Assembly: GCA_937928385.1 (NCBI GenBank)
Contig: CALEZD010000018.1
Span: forward strand, 1-46,950
From: an uncultured Bacteroidota bacterium
GTDB lineage: Bacteria > Bacteroidota > Bacteroidia > Chitinophagales > Chitinophagaceae
Direction of reading: 5' to 3'
DNA: 46,950 bases
Shown here: positions 7,634-16,104 of the stretch, piece by piece
Layout of the letters: each line of letters starts with the position of its first letter
How positions within the stretch are numbered: the first letter of the stretch is position 1
Position numbers and translations under genes: made by a program
The notes under the pieces: generated by a model
The model's database searches: none
What the model was told of the DNA's origin: nothing
What the model saw: the letters and a program-made list of their open reading frames with translations, nothing else

Positions 7634-8497
7634 TTAGTGGTGATGCTTGCTCCCTGGCTCCCATATTAACCTGAAAAAACTACTGAAGCGTTCCATCTCC
7701 CGCTGTATCGGTATGCCGGCTACTATTCCTATCAGCAGATTATCAGCAATGGCTACACGCAACTGAGGCCTGATAGTCATATCAAAATCCCCCTGATAAA
7801 TTTGCTTGTTCAATTCTACCCCTAAAAAGTTTCGCGTACCGGTAATCATGTAATGAATGTTAGTATTCACTTCGAAGCTCTTGTGCCATGCAGTACTACT
7901 GTAGTCCTTCTCTAACCTTGGCCCTGTATATACCAGTGTATGAAAGTTTTGCCCGAAGCGTTTTGCTGCAATAAAGAAGGGATTAAACAAATTACCCCTG
8001 AATATATTATTCCCCCTCATTGTGTTCATATCAACAAACACGAACTCGTGTATATACCCCAATGCCATACTGGTATTGTACTTTGGCGATACCAGGAAAG
8101 ACCATTGTCCCGCTACTTTAATACTCTCCACCCGGTGCGAGGGAGTTTCAGACTTGTCAGTCCCATTAACGGGCATATAAAATGTAAATGGCAATTCCAC
8201 TTCCAGGCCCAATCTGTCCATCGGTGCGAATTCATACTCTACCAGCGTAGTGTAGTTATCGTACTTTGTTTCATCTGTAATGCCCATGCCAATATTCCAT
8301 TCACGCTCTCCCTTTCGGGCGCCGAGGTCTCTTATAAGGTCTATATAAAGAGGTTCCGCGTGTAATACTTTGACTGGGTGTAGCTGTTCTACCTCATCTA
8401 TATATATGCTATCCTTATAGTATGGTTCGTTTTCCTGCGCTATTGTACTAACCTGCATGCATAGCAGGGCTATAAATATAATTATTGCCTTAGGCAT
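7634..8497 (-). CDS. Predicted outer-membrane beta-barrel protein
   Basis: A 287-aa exported protein (signal MPKAIIIFIALLCMQVSTIAQ). After a short region containing HAEPLYIDLIRDLGARKGE, the sequence alternates polar and hydrophobic residues with many aromatic girdle positions (YTTLVEYEFAPMDRLGLEVELPF, about half of it shown here as a pattern description; LRVAIADNLLIGIVAGIP), as expected for an eight-to-twelve-strand barrel. It ends in a His-rich tail (SKHHH). I recall similar unnamed proteins in other Bacteroidota, but not their function. It follows a small exported protein gene by 70 bases on the same strand, so the two are probably co-transcribed. Substrate or role cannot be read from sequence. 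Confidence 0.8.
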   Translation of the reverse strand: MPKAIIIFIALLCMQVSTIAQENEPYYKDSIYIDEVEQLHPVKVLHAEPLYIDLIRDLGARKGEREWNIGMGITDETKYDNYTTLVEYEFAPMDRLGLEVELPFTFYMPVNGTDKSETPSHRVESIKVAGQWSFLVSPKYNTSMALGYIHEFVFVDMNTMRGNNIFRGNLFNPFFIAAKRFGQNFHTLVYTGPRLEKDYSSTAWHKSFEVNTNIHYMITGTRNFLGVELNKQIYQGDFDMTIRPQLRVAIADNLLIGIVAGIPIQREMERFSSFFRLIWEPGSKHHH

Positions 8498-8567
8498 CGT
8501 TCTGTCTTTATGTAAATAATATGATGTAATAGTGTAGCGTTTCTTATAGCTACCTGCACTGATTGTA

Positions 8568-8927
8568 TCAGGCTACATCAGGGGGCGGGGTGGATGGGGA
8601 GAGTTGAACAGATGTAACTACAGGCTGTTTGTGTTTTGAAAACAGGGGAGTTATCGCCATATAAACAGATTGGTCGCCTGTTGTGCATATATATCCGTAC
8701 CAGTCAAAAGTCTTTACTTTGCTGTAATCAGTTTGTCCGTCTTCTGTATTCTGTTCAGGTACACAATTCTCAATATCCAACCACTCTTCAGTTACCAACT
8801 CGAATACCGTTTCAACTTCATTATAAACAACCCGCTCTGCAGGGGTACTATACATTAATGCACAGTTCATCAGCACTATCATAAGTGCCGCTACCATTAT
8901 TCTGTATGAATAACTATTACCTGCCAT
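8568..8927 (-). CDS. Small exported or membrane-anchored protein
   Basis: A 119-aa protein with one N-terminal hydrophobic segment (VAALMIVLMNCALMY, about residues 12-26) and no lipobox. The rest is acidic (EVETVFELVTEEWLDIENC) and ends in a proline-rich tail (LSPSTPPPDVA). Small proteins with PP-rich tails often sit just upstream of outer-membrane receptors or efflux genes in Bacteroidota, and this one lies upstream of the predicted barrel protein. That parallel is inference. No family recognised. Confidence 0.65.
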   Translation of the reverse strand: MAGNSYSYRIMVAALMIVLMNCALMYSTPAERVVYNEVETVFELVTEEWLDIENCVPEQNTEDGQTDYSKVKTFDWYGYICTTGDQSVYMAITPLFSKHKQPVVTSVQLSPSTPPPDVA

Positions 8928-9099
8928 ACAACCTACAAAACTATCAATTCTATGTAGAATGCAGTTGTAAGGGATTTGTTAATATTCTCTTTATCAAGTG
9001 ATGTAACCAAGGGGTCATATAACGCGTTTCAGGCCTTTCTGTTGCTAATAGTGACGCCTGTCATTGCCCGTTTCATTAATATCACGGTATTTTGACGAT

Positions 9100-10029
9100 A
9101 TGGATGATAAGCAAATAACAGACTGGCTACTGGGCGGCGATGTATCCATACAATACCAGGTGTATCGCGACCTGCTGGGGAAAAACCGAAATGACCTGCG
9201 GGAGCAAATTGAATACAGCGGGTGGGGCAAAAAATTTCTTTCAAGAAGAAAAGCAGACGGACACTGGGGGCGGGGTTTTTATCAGCCTAAGTGGACGTCC
9301 ACCCACTATACCCTGCTCGACCTGAAAAACCTCAATATCTCCCCGGTCTGCCAACCCATCAGGCAAACCATTGAAATGATACTGGCTAACGAGAAAGGTG
9401 AAGATGGCGGCATCAACCCATCAGGCACCATAAGCGTGAGTGATGTGTGCATCAATGGCATGGCGTTGAATTATATGTGCTATTTCCAGGCAGATAAAAA
9501 ACAGCTTGAGTCTATTGCAGACTTCTTACTCTCGCAACAGATGCCCGACGGTGGTTTTAATTGTTACTCGAACAGGAAAGGCGCTGTACATAGTTCGTTG
9601 CACAGTACGCTTTCCGTACTGGAGGGCATACTGGAATATAAGAACAATGGCTATACTTACCGGCTGAAAGAACTGTTGGCAGCGGAAGCAACATCGCGGG
9701 AGTTTATCCTGCAACACCGCCTGTTTATGTCAGACAAAACCGGTGAACTGATTGATAAGAAAATGCTCAGCTTTCCCTACCCATCGCGGTGGCGATATGA
9801 TGTGCTGCGTGCATTGGATTACTTCAGGGCAGCCGGGGTTAAATATGATACCCGCATGAGGGACGCCATAGACGAGATACTGAAAAAACGCGATAAGGAA
9901 CGTGTTTGGCGGCTGAACGCACACCATCCCGGAGTGACCCATTTCCTGATGGAACAGGCTGGCAAAGCCAGCAGATGGAATACATTAAGATGTTTAAGAG
10001 TATTGAAACATTTCAATGTTATTGAATAG
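9100..10029 (+). CDS. Squalene-cyclase/prenyltransferase-like alpha-toroid protein
   Basis: A 309-aa soluble protein of the alpha/alpha-toroid (terpenoid cyclase/prenyltransferase repeat) superfamily. QW-like repeat features are visible: DGHWGRGFYQPKWTSTHYTL (about 57-76) and LSQQMPDGGFNCYS (about 146-159), with helical pairs between. The class II cyclase catalytic DxDD motif is absent, and so are the zinc ligands of protein prenyltransferases, so cyclase activity is unlikely. The fold also occurs in unrelated glycan- or protein-binding proteins. I chose the ATG at 9100; an in-frame TTG 36 bases upstream is less likely. There is no signal peptide. Neighbours give no functional link. Function unknown. 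Confidence 0.85.
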   Translation: MDDKQITDWLLGGDVSIQYQVYRDLLGKNRNDLREQIEYSGWGKKFLSRRKADGHWGRGFYQPKWTSTHYTLLDLKNLNISPVCQPIRQTIEMILANEKGEDGGINPSGTISVSDVCINGMALNYMCYFQADKKQLESIADFLLSQQMPDGGFNCYSNRKGAVHSSLHSTLSVLEGILEYKNNGYTYRLKELLAAEATSREFILQHRLFMSDKTGELIDKKMLSFPYPSRWRYDVLRALDYFRAAGVKYDTRMRDAIDEILKKRDKERVWRLNAHHPGVTHFLMEQAGKASRWNTLRCLRVLKHFNVIE

Positions 10030-10146
10030 CTATTAACCGAAAATTACAGATCACCATACCGGTTAGCTGTTTACACCGTACTTTAACACCCGGGCGCTTG
10101 TATATATAGCACAATTCTTTAGTTTAGCTAAGTAAATAGAATATTA

Positions 10147-11496
10147 ATGAGGAAATGGTTGGCAATATCATGTATGGCTGTTGTATTGGCCCAACATGTA
10201 TATGCGCAGGACAAAGCAAGAGAGTTGGATAGCGTGGTGACACATTGGACTGCGCTGGCCAAATACAGTGGCACAGTATTGGTGGCGCAAAAGGGTAAAA
10301 TACTGGTACACAAAGGTTACGGGCTTAAGTCGCACCACCAGGAAAAACCACCTGACGAGAACACACTGTACATTACCGGGGGTATGACAGAAATGTTTAC
10401 TTCCACTTTAATTTTCAGGTTGCAGGAAGAAGGGAAATTATCTATAACAGATACTTTGTCAAAACACCTTCCTGATTTTTCCTTTAGCAACAAAGTAACT
10501 ATAGGACAGCTGCTCAGCCACACCTCGGGCATACATGATTATATGTCTGATGACGGGCTATACTCAGGCGGTATCACATCATCGAGGGAAAGAAAAGATA
10601 TCATCGCCCTGTTCAACGATAAGCCATTAGCATTTGAGCCGGGCAAGGGTTTTCAGGTTTCTGCATCAGACTACTACCTGCTGGGTATGGTGGCAGAAAA
10701 GGTAACCGGCACCACTTACTACGATGCTTTGCGCAAGTACGTTATCAATCCGCTGGGCATGGAGCAAACCGGTTTCGACTATGGCCGTTTCCCCAGTTGG
10801 GATAAATCGCAAGGTTATTCCATACTCAACAACCAACGTTTATTACCGGCTTTTACCATCGACTCTACTGTCAGCTACGCTTCGGGAGGCTTGTTTACCG
10901 ATAGCAAGGGTATGTACAAACTGGCACAGGCTATGCTGGGCAATAAGCTACTGAAAAAGAGTAGCTGGCAAACTATGACCACAGCTCAAACAGACAGTTT
11001 TGCTTATGGCTTTGATGTGCGGACTATGGCAGGCAAAAAAGCAATAGGGCACACGGGCGAAACATTCGGCTATGTACATTGCATGTATGTATTGCCCGAA
11101 GACAGCACTGTCATCATTATTATGAGCAATGACTTTGAAAGCGAAGTATATTATATACTTGACAACATAGTATCTGCCCTGCACAACCAACCTTATACCT
11201 TACCCAAACCAAGAACTTCGGTCTTCCTGGAGGAAGCCAGGCTGAAACACTACGAAGGCCGCTATGAATTTGACGAAGGGATGGACCTGAATGTTTATTC
11301 GCGGGACAGACTGCTGTGGGGTAAGATATCCGGAGGAGAGGAATTTACCCTGCTGGCGGACGTTATACCCGATGAATTTTTCATGAACTCAGTGGATGTA
11401 GAGTTCAGGTTTATTCGCGACAGAAAGACCAACCTGATAACAGGTGTTATCATACGGCAAAACCGCAAAGAGATAACCGGCAAGAAATGGCAATAG
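10147..11496 (+). CDS. Beta-lactamase-fold protein lacking catalytic residues (predicted pseudoenzyme)
   Basis: A 449-aa exported protein (signal MRKWLAISCMAVVLAQHVYA) with the serine beta-lactamase/penicillin-binding fold and a lipocalin-like C-terminal domain. The fold is clear from LVHKGYGL, QLLSHTSGIHDY and GHTGETFGY. However, where active relatives have S-x-x-K this protein has G79-M-T-E82, and the Y-x-N motif is V171-S-A173. Only the H-T-G motif (302-304) is kept. Loss of both the nucleophile and its general base implies no hydrolase activity; a binding or regulatory role is possible. The frame is intact with a strong terminator after it, so it is not a decaying gene. Probably periplasmic. 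Confidence 0.9.
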   Translation: MRKWLAISCMAVVLAQHVYAQDKARELDSVVTHWTALAKYSGTVLVAQKGKILVHKGYGLKSHHQEKPPDENTLYITGGMTEMFTSTLIFRLQEEGKLSITDTLSKHLPDFSFSNKVTIGQLLSHTSGIHDYMSDDGLYSGGITSSRERKDIIALFNDKPLAFEPGKGFQVSASDYYLLGMVAEKVTGTTYYDALRKYVINPLGMEQTGFDYGRFPSWDKSQGYSILNNQRLLPAFTIDSTVSYASGGLFTDSKGMYKLAQAMLGNKLLKKSSWQTMTTAQTDSFAYGFDVRTMAGKKAIGHTGETFGYVHCMYVLPEDSTVIIIMSNDFESEVYYILDNIVSALHNQPYTLPKPRTSVFLEEARLKHYEGRYEFDEGMDLNVYSRDRLLWGKISGGEEFTLLADVIPDEFFMNSVDVEFRFIRDRKTNLITGVIIRQNRKEITGKKWQ

Positions 11497-11504
11497 CGTT
11501 TACT

Positions 11505-11537
11505 AACGGCTTGTTAAGCAAGCCGTTTTTCTTTTTT
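11505..11537 (+). terminator. Strong intrinsic terminator after the beta-lactamase-like gene
   Basis: Perfect 9-bp stem AACGGCTTG (11505-11513) and CAAGCCGTT (11519-11527), loop TTAAG, followed by TTTCTTTTTT. It starts eight bases after the stop codon. Confidence 0.85.
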
Positions 11538-11597
11538 AGTATATACTCATGTTGGAAATTTAATCTCCTGCAATATATGCGGATTAATACTTTCTCT

Positions 11598-11765
11598 ATG
11601 AGGGATAACATCAAAAGGCCGGAGTTGAAAAAATTGTTCAACAACAAGTTTTACACCTACATGGTAGCCGACAGCAACGGGCGCGGCAACATAGTGGAGG
11701 TAGAACTGAAAGTAATCGGCAAGCGCATTTCCTACTCATACACCAATATCAAAGAGCGGGGCTAA
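11598..11765 (+). CDS. Small conserved-looking protein of unknown function
   Basis: A 55-aa basic protein (MRDNIKRPELKKLFNNKF at the start, ending VIGKRISYSYTNIKERG). The open frame extends back to 11487, but that part crosses the terminator of the preceding gene and encodes a Phe-run, so the start is most likely the ATG at 11598 or the one at 11577. It has no signal peptide or membrane segment. A regular beta-strand pattern (KFYTYMVADS, IVEVELKVIG) makes it look like a real small domain. No family recognised. Confidence 0.5.
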   Translation: MRDNIKRPELKKLFNNKFYTYMVADSNGRGNIVEVELKVIGKRISYSYTNIKERG

Positions 11766-11873
11766 ACAGTTATTAAACATTTAACCCTCATCATTGTTAT
11801 ACTGCCCTATGGAATTGGGAGTTTATTGCTATTATTGCATCCTCAACATCCACACATCTAAAATCAACTGTTT

Positions 11874-12284
11874 ATGAAACGTAATGCTACAGCCGTATGG
11901 AAAGGTTCAGGCAAAGAAGGCAAAGGCCACCTGACCACCCAAAGCGGAACACTGAACGAAACACAATATTCTTATACCAGCCGTTTTGAAGAAGGTATTG
12001 GTACCAACCCCGAGGAACTGGTAGCAGCTGCACACGCTGGCTGCTTCTGTATGAAGCTGTCCTTTGTATTAGGCGCAGCGGGTTTTACACCTGATGAGTT
12101 GAACGCGAAATGCATTGTGACACTTGAGGATGGGTCTATTACCACTTCGCACATTATACTTGCTGCTAAAATAGATGGGATATCGCAGGAGCAGTTTGAC
12201 ACAGCTGTAACTGAGGCTAAAGATAATTGCCCGATCTCCAAGTCGTTGACGGCTACTGTATCGGTAGAAGCGACTCTGAACTAA
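11874..12284 (+). CDS. osmC: OsmC-family peroxidase
   Basis: A 136-aa OsmC/Ohr-superfamily protein of the OsmC branch, which reduces organic hydroperoxides with paired cysteines. The signature NPEELVAAAHAGCFCM (45-60) holds the catalytic Glu and the peroxidatic Cys57. The resolving Cys119 is in DNCPISK. Two further cysteines (C59, C80) are present. Length and layout match OsmC, with WKGSGKEGKGHLTTQSG as the dimer-forming N-terminus. It is cytoplasmic and transcribed alone, and it converges on a lipoprotein gene with a hairpin between them. No clear TAnnTTTG box is seen upstream. Ohr itself usually has a different motif around the first Cys, so OsmC is preferred. Confidence 0.92.
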   Translation: MKRNATAVWKGSGKEGKGHLTTQSGTLNETQYSYTSRFEEGIGTNPEELVAAAHAGCFCMKLSFVLGAAGFTPDELNAKCIVTLEDGSITTSHIILAAKIDGISQEQFDTAVTEAKDNCPISKSLTATVSVEATLN

Positions 12285-12289
12285 CATAC

Positions 12290-12322
12290 AATATACCCGC
12301 AGCATTGGGCAGCGGGTATATT
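12290..12322. terminator. Hairpin between convergent osmC and lipoprotein genes
   Basis: An 11-bp perfect stem, AATATACCCGC (12290-12300) and GCGGGTATATT (12312-12322), lies between the two stop codons. T tracts on either side are weak. Confidence 0.6.
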
Positions 12323-12325
12323 GAT

Positions 12326-12832
12326 TTACTCCCAAATAGACTTCCAAACATAGCCCGGTGTATCTACCTTCAGATTAAATGGCGGTTTAGGTGGCATCAT
12401 ATCGTCCAATACCCTGAACGATTGCACCTGTTGTACATATTCACCATTTACTTTGTAATGTCTTGGACGTACCTCTATGTAACACAGAAGTTCTTCCGAT
12501 GTATTGAAAACCCCGGCAACAATCAATGAATCAGCAACGGTATACTTTGTCGGGTTGCCTACTGCCATTACATGATAGGTCTTACTGTTATCCCAAATTC
12601 TCAGGTAACATCCCTCGTGGTAAATTGCTTCCATCGTGTCCGAACGATTGTGTGCAGATTCCGGTTGGTTTACCTGGCCAATCATCCAGCCGGTGGCCCA
12701 TCCATCAGGAAGTTCTGAAAAACCCGCTTTGGCACTTGTTGTCGTTTTTGAGGTTGCAGCATTGTCGGTTCCTTCTTTTTTTGAACATGCTGTGAAGGTC
12801 AAAACAGCCATTGAGAGTAGTAGGTATTTCAT
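12326..12832 (-). CDS. Lipoprotein of unknown function
   Basis: A 168-aa predicted lipoprotein. The signal MKYLLLSMAVLTFTAC ends in a lipobox with the lipidated Cys16, followed by a low-complexity linker (SKKEGTDNAATSKTTT). The mature domain is Trp- and Tyr-rich (GWATGWMIG, YLRIWDNSKTYHVM, GYVWKSIWE) with no catalytic motif. A TTG two codons upstream is also in frame, but the ATG gives a normal lipoprotein signal. Probably anchored in the outer membrane or facing the periplasm. No family recognised. Confidence 0.8.
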   Translation of the reverse strand: MKYLLLSMAVLTFTACSKKEGTDNAATSKTTTSAKAGFSELPDGWATGWMIGQVNQPESAHNRSDTMEAIYHEGCYLRIWDNSKTYHVMAVGNPTKYTVADSLIVAGVFNTSEELLCYIEVRPRHYKVNGEYVQQVQSFRVLDDMMPPKPPFNLKVDTPGYVWKSIWE

Positions 12833-12928
12833 AAACAATGGTTTTTAGTGAACGCCAAATCTGAGCTATGTAATCTTAAAACCGTGTTAAGGAGTGCAAT
12901 CTGAACATTTATTTAACAAGAAGATGCA

Positions 12929-13405
12929 CTAAGGTTCCATCTCTCTCAGCCGCTCCAATACGTGGAAAGTAATGGGGCATACGGTTGAGTTCGTCAACGT
13001 AAGTGGAATACGTTTTATCAACACATCTTCATCAGTGTACGGATACCGCCTGCAATCGCTGGGGCGGTCTTCGTATATATTGCAGGTATTATCTTCGGCC
13101 AGGAAGGGGCAAGGCTTTTGCTTTAACACATAATCATTATCCTCGTCCAGTCGCAGGTAGGTATCTGTAAACTCTCCCTCTTTCATCCGCAGTAGTTTGG
13201 CTATGCGCTTTATGTCGGGATTTTTGAAGCGGGGGGAATAATTCTTGCAGCAATTGGCGCATTGCAGACAGTCTATCTGCTCAAAAGCCTCATCATGCAG
13301 TTGGGGCAGGGCTTTCAGAATTTTGTTCTTGTTTCCCTTCTCCAGCATCCGCTTGTATGCCTTGCGGTTGTCTGCTGCCTGCTGCTGCCAGTTTTGCGGT
13401 AACAT
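12929..13405 (-). CDS. YkgJ-family cysteine-cluster protein
   Basis: A 158-aa protein of the YkgJ/UPF0153 family, thought to bind zinc or an iron-sulfur cluster. Eight cysteines are arranged as in the family: C46-x2-C49-x2-C52-C53 (DCLQCANCCKNYSPRF), then C99, C108 and C118 in KPCPFLAEDNTCNIYEDRP and SDCRRYP, plus C143. Family members have been linked to iron-sulfur chemistry or protein modification but the reaction is not settled. The gene starts five bases after the parB stop, so it is the last gene of the UPF0173-parA-parB-ykgJ run. Cytoplasmic. Identification of the family is firm; the role is not. Confidence 0.88.
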   Translation of the reverse strand: MLPQNWQQQAADNRKAYKRMLEKGNKNKILKALPQLHDEAFEQIDCLQCANCCKNYSPRFKNPDIKRIAKLLRMKEGEFTDTYLRLDEDNDYVLKQKPCPFLAEDNTCNIYEDRPSDCRRYPYTDEDVLIKRIPLTLTNSTVCPITFHVLERLREMEP

Positions 13406-13410
13406 ATCTG

Positions 13411-14334
13411 TTAATCCAGGTGCATCAGCTTCATGATGCGTTCCAGGTCTTCGTCGTTATAATATTCAATGGTAATGCTGCCTTTGCCGCTCTTCTTCCT
13501 GTCCATTTTTACACGGGTGGAAAAATGCGAGGCCATACTGTCTTCGATACGTTTGTATGCGGGGGGCAGTTTCACAGGCGCAGATTTTGACATCGACTGG
13601 CTTTTTGCCTCAGGCGATGACATATCCTTCACCAGTTTCTCTGTTTGCCTTACTGATAAGCCTTTGTCCCTAACTTCCCTGAACACATAGAGCTGCTGGT
13701 CAACCTGCTCGAGGCCGATAATGGCGCGGGCATGGCCCATGCTCAGCTCACCATCCCTTACCGACCTTTGTACATCGGGCGGCAGGCGCAACAGGCGCAG
13801 GTAGTTGGTAACAGTTGAGCGGTCTTTCTTCATCCGTTCCGCTACCTCTTCCTGTGTCATATCACACTCGTCCATCAGGCGGCGGTAACTGAGGCCAATC
13901 TCGATAGCGTTGAGGTTCTCGCGCTGCAGGTTTTCCAGCAGGGCCATTTCCAGCATCTGCTGGTCGTCGGCGGTACGTATGTATGCGGGTATATCCTTGA
14001 GCCCTGCCAGTTTGGAAGCGCGCAGGCGGCGTTCGCCCGAAATCAACTGGTACCTCACCGGGCTGATTTTCACCACGGTTACCGGCTGTATTATATCGTG
14101 CAGTTTGATGCTCTCAGACAGTTCTTTCAAGGCAGCTTCGTCAAAGTCGCGGCGGGGCTGCTTGGGGTTTACTTCTATCTGCTCTACAGGTATGCGCATG
14201 ATGTTGCCCGTGCTCTGCCCCGATACGGCGGGCGGAACGGCTTTCTCATCATTGCCCTTCATTTCCTCGTCGATGGTATTGAGCAGGGCGCGGATACCTT
14301 TTCCCAACGCTTGTTTCTTATTATTAGTCGACAT
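13411..14334 (-). CDS. parB: Chromosome partitioning protein ParB (Spo0J-like)
   Basis: A 307-aa ParB, the CTP-dependent clamp that loads at parS and spreads on DNA for chromosome segregation. The N-terminal domain (about 40-135) contains the CTP-binding motif GERRLRASKLAG. A helix-turn-helix follows (MTQEEVAERMKKDRSTVTNY, about 165-185). The C-terminal part after a linker forms the dimerisation domain. I use the ATG at 14334 (MSTNNKKQALGKGIRALL), which overlaps the parA stop by 11 bases; the longer frame begins at a TTG. Translational coupling to parA is likely. No canonical parS (TGTTTCACGTGAAACA) was found in the window by eye. Confidence 0.96.
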   Translation of the reverse strand: MSTNNKKQALGKGIRALLNTIDEEMKGNDEKAVPPAVSGQSTGNIMRIPVEQIEVNPKQPRRDFDEAALKELSESIKLHDIIQPVTVVKISPVRYQLISGERRLRASKLAGLKDIPAYIRTADDQQMLEMALLENLQRENLNAIEIGLSYRRLMDECDMTQEEVAERMKKDRSTVTNYLRLLRLPPDVQRSVRDGELSMGHARAIIGLEQVDQQLYVFREVRDKGLSVRQTEKLVKDMSSPEAKSQSMSKSAPVKLPPAYKRIEDSMASHFSTRVKMDRKKSGKGSITIEYYNDEDLERIMKLMHLD

Positions 14335-15142
14335 GATTGCCGGATTCAAATATTTTGTCTTCGTTTTTAATCTTCGTCATATTGTTCTTCTGCAGAATCT
14401 CCTTAGCCAGGTTGAGGTAGTTAACCGCACCTGTGCTTTCCGCATCGTACATCAGCGCAGGCGTACCAAAGCTTGGCGCCTCGCCCAGGCGGGTGTTGCG
14501 GTGTACTATGGTGTTGAACACCAGCTCGCCAAAGTGGTTTTTGATTTCTTCCACCACCTGGTTGGACAGGCGCAGGCGGCCATCGTACATGGTCATCAGT
14601 ATGCCTTCTATCTGTAGCTCGGTATTGATGCGTGTCTGTACTATTTTAATCGTATTCAGCAATTTGCCCAACCCCTCCAATGCGAAGTACTCGCACTGTA
14701 CAGGTATCACCACACTGTCGGCTGCCGTCAGGGCATTCACCGTAATGAGGCCCAGCGATGGCGAGCAATCAACAATGATAAAATCGTACTGGCTGCGTAT
14801 CTCTTCCAGCGCCAGGCGCATAACATGCTCCCGGTTGGGATGGTGTATCAGCTCTATCTCGGCACCTACCAGGTCCAGGTGAGAAGGTATGAGGTTGAGG
14901 TTGGGCGTTTCCGTTTCCAGTATCACTTGCGATATCGGTGTTTCGTTCACCATACAGTCGTACAGGCTCAGCTGGATGTTCTTCAGGTCGAAGCCATTGC
15001 CCGTAGTGCTATTGGCCTGCGGGTCGGCGTCTATCAGCAAGGTTTTATATTCCAGCACGGCCAGGCTGGCAGCCAGGTTGATGGCAGTGGTAGTTTTACC
15101 TACTCCGCCCTTCTGGTTTGCTATTGCTATTACTTTTGACAT
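14324..15142 (-). CDS. parA: Chromosome partitioning ATPase ParA (Soj-like)
   Basis: A 272-aa ParA/Soj ATPase that binds DNA non-specifically and drives segregation of ParB-parS complexes. It has the deviant Walker A KGGVGKTT (residues 11-18) with the signature lysine, the switch region DADPQANST, and Walker B FIIVDCSPSLG. There is no N-terminal HTH, so it is the short chromosomal type. The gene sits 57 bases after the UPF0173 gene and overlaps parB. Both ParA and ParB match chromosomal rather than plasmid types, which supports a chromosomal origin for the window. Confidence 0.96.
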   Translation of the reverse strand: MSKVIAIANQKGGVGKTTTAINLAASLAVLEYKTLLIDADPQANSTTGNGFDLKNIQLSLYDCMVNETPISQVILETETPNLNLIPSHLDLVGAEIELIHHPNREHVMRLALEEIRSQYDFIIVDCSPSLGLITVNALTAADSVVIPVQCEYFALEGLGKLLNTIKIVQTRINTELQIEGILMTMYDGRLRLSNQVVEEIKNHFGELVFNTIVHRNTRLGEAPSFGTPALMYDAESTGAVNYLNLAKEILQKNNMTKIKNEDKIFESGNHVD

Positions 15143-15199
15143 ATATATGGTTGTACTAAGCTGATAAATTAATATTTTTTTTCGAACGTCTCCTGTTAA

Positions 15200-15877
15200 T
15201 TATATGCTTATGGTCTCGCCGATGCCGGGCAGCAACAATTCCTTGCCTGCATCCGCAAATATCTTTTTCGCTTTCTCCTTCTCTATGGCAATGGGCGGCC
15301 ATGTATCATAATGCACCCCCACCACCTTATTGCACTGTACAAACTCCGCCGCTATCAGTGCATCCTCCACGTTCATAATGTAGTGTCCGCCTACAGGCAT
15401 AATAGCGAAGGCCATTTTGCCATAACGGGGTATCAGCTGCATATCCATTACCAGGCAGGTATCGCCCGTATAGTGGAAAGTGCCCTCTGCCGTAGTCACC
15501 ACAAAGCCGGCGGGGTTGCCCCCGTAGCTGCCATCGGGCATGCTGCTGCTGTGTGCGGCAGGTGTCATGCGTACACTGCCAAAATCCGTTTTCAACAACC
15601 CCAGGTTCATACTAATAGTGTTGTCGTAACCTTGTTTGTTTATCCAGTTGGTCACTTCCAGCATGCCTATAACCTGCGCGCCGGTGTTTTTGGCAATGGC
15701 TACCAGGTCGGCTATATGGTCGCCATGGCCATGTGATATAAGGATATAATCTGCCTCAATCGACTGAATACCAATAGCTTTAGCATTATCGTTACCTGAA
15801 ATAAACGGGTCGAACAGCAGCTTTATACCTGCCGTCTCTACCATAAAACAGGAATGTCCGTAATACGTAAGTTTCAT
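15200..15877 (-). CDS. UPF0173-family metallo-beta-lactamase-fold hydrolase
   Basis: A 225-aa metal-dependent hydrolase of the UPF0173 family. The start MKLTYYGHSCF, the metal motif H49-G-H-G-D-H54, the later FHYTGDTCLV and the final VVGVHYDTWPPI are typical. Two divalent metal ions (often zinc) are expected, but the substrate of the family is unknown. It heads the run UPF0173-parA-parB-ykgJ and is preceded by the large intergenic interval, with a possible -7 box 41 bases upstream. The link to partitioning genes may be only co-transcription. Cytoplasmic, complete and normal in length. Confidence 0.92.
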   Translation of the reverse strand: MKLTYYGHSCFMVETAGIKLLFDPFISGNDNAKAIGIQSIEADYILISHGHGDHIADLVAIAKNTGAQVIGMLEVTNWINKQGYDNTISMNLGLLKTDFGSVRMTPAAHSSSMPDGSYGGNPAGFVVTTAEGTFHYTGDTCLVMDMQLIPRYGKMAFAIMPVGGHYIMNVEDALIAAEFVQCNKVVGVHYDTWPPIAIEKEKAKKIFADAGKELLLPGIGETISI

Positions 15878-15917
15878 GTCCCCTTATACTCCTTTTTTTG
15901 ATTGGTTGCCAGTATAA

Positions 15918-15925
15918 CAAAGTTA
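15918..15925 (-). promoter_or_regulatory. Candidate -7 element upstream of the UPF0173-par run
   Basis: CAAAGTTA on the plus strand reads TAACTTTG on the minus strand, an exact TAnnTTTG match 41 bases before the start codon. No TTG at the expected spacing, so support is partial. Confidence 0.4.
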
Positions 15926-16104
15926 ACGTGGTTGGTGCATATTTGCGTGGAACATCCGTGAAATGTGGATAAGAAGCGCAGCAATGTGATAATTTGATAA
16001 TATGACAATTAGGTAACGCACTTAGTGTAATCGCTGAATTTGTTCCCCAATAACCCTAAAACAGGTGTCCTTTCATTTTGACACTTAGAGCTCACTACAT
16101 TCGG

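Noticed and set aside
11487..11597. Extended start for the 55-aa gene at 11598
   Set aside because: The extension spans the terminator of the preceding gene and encodes a run of Phe from its T tract.
13910..14617. 235-codon open frame on the plus strand opposite parB and parA
   Set aside because: Shadow of two well-identified genes on the minus strand.
15946..15954. CGTGGAACA resembles one half of a parS-like palindrome upstream of the par run
   Set aside because: The other half does not match, and no full parS (TGTTTCACGTGAAACA or close variants) was seen in the window.
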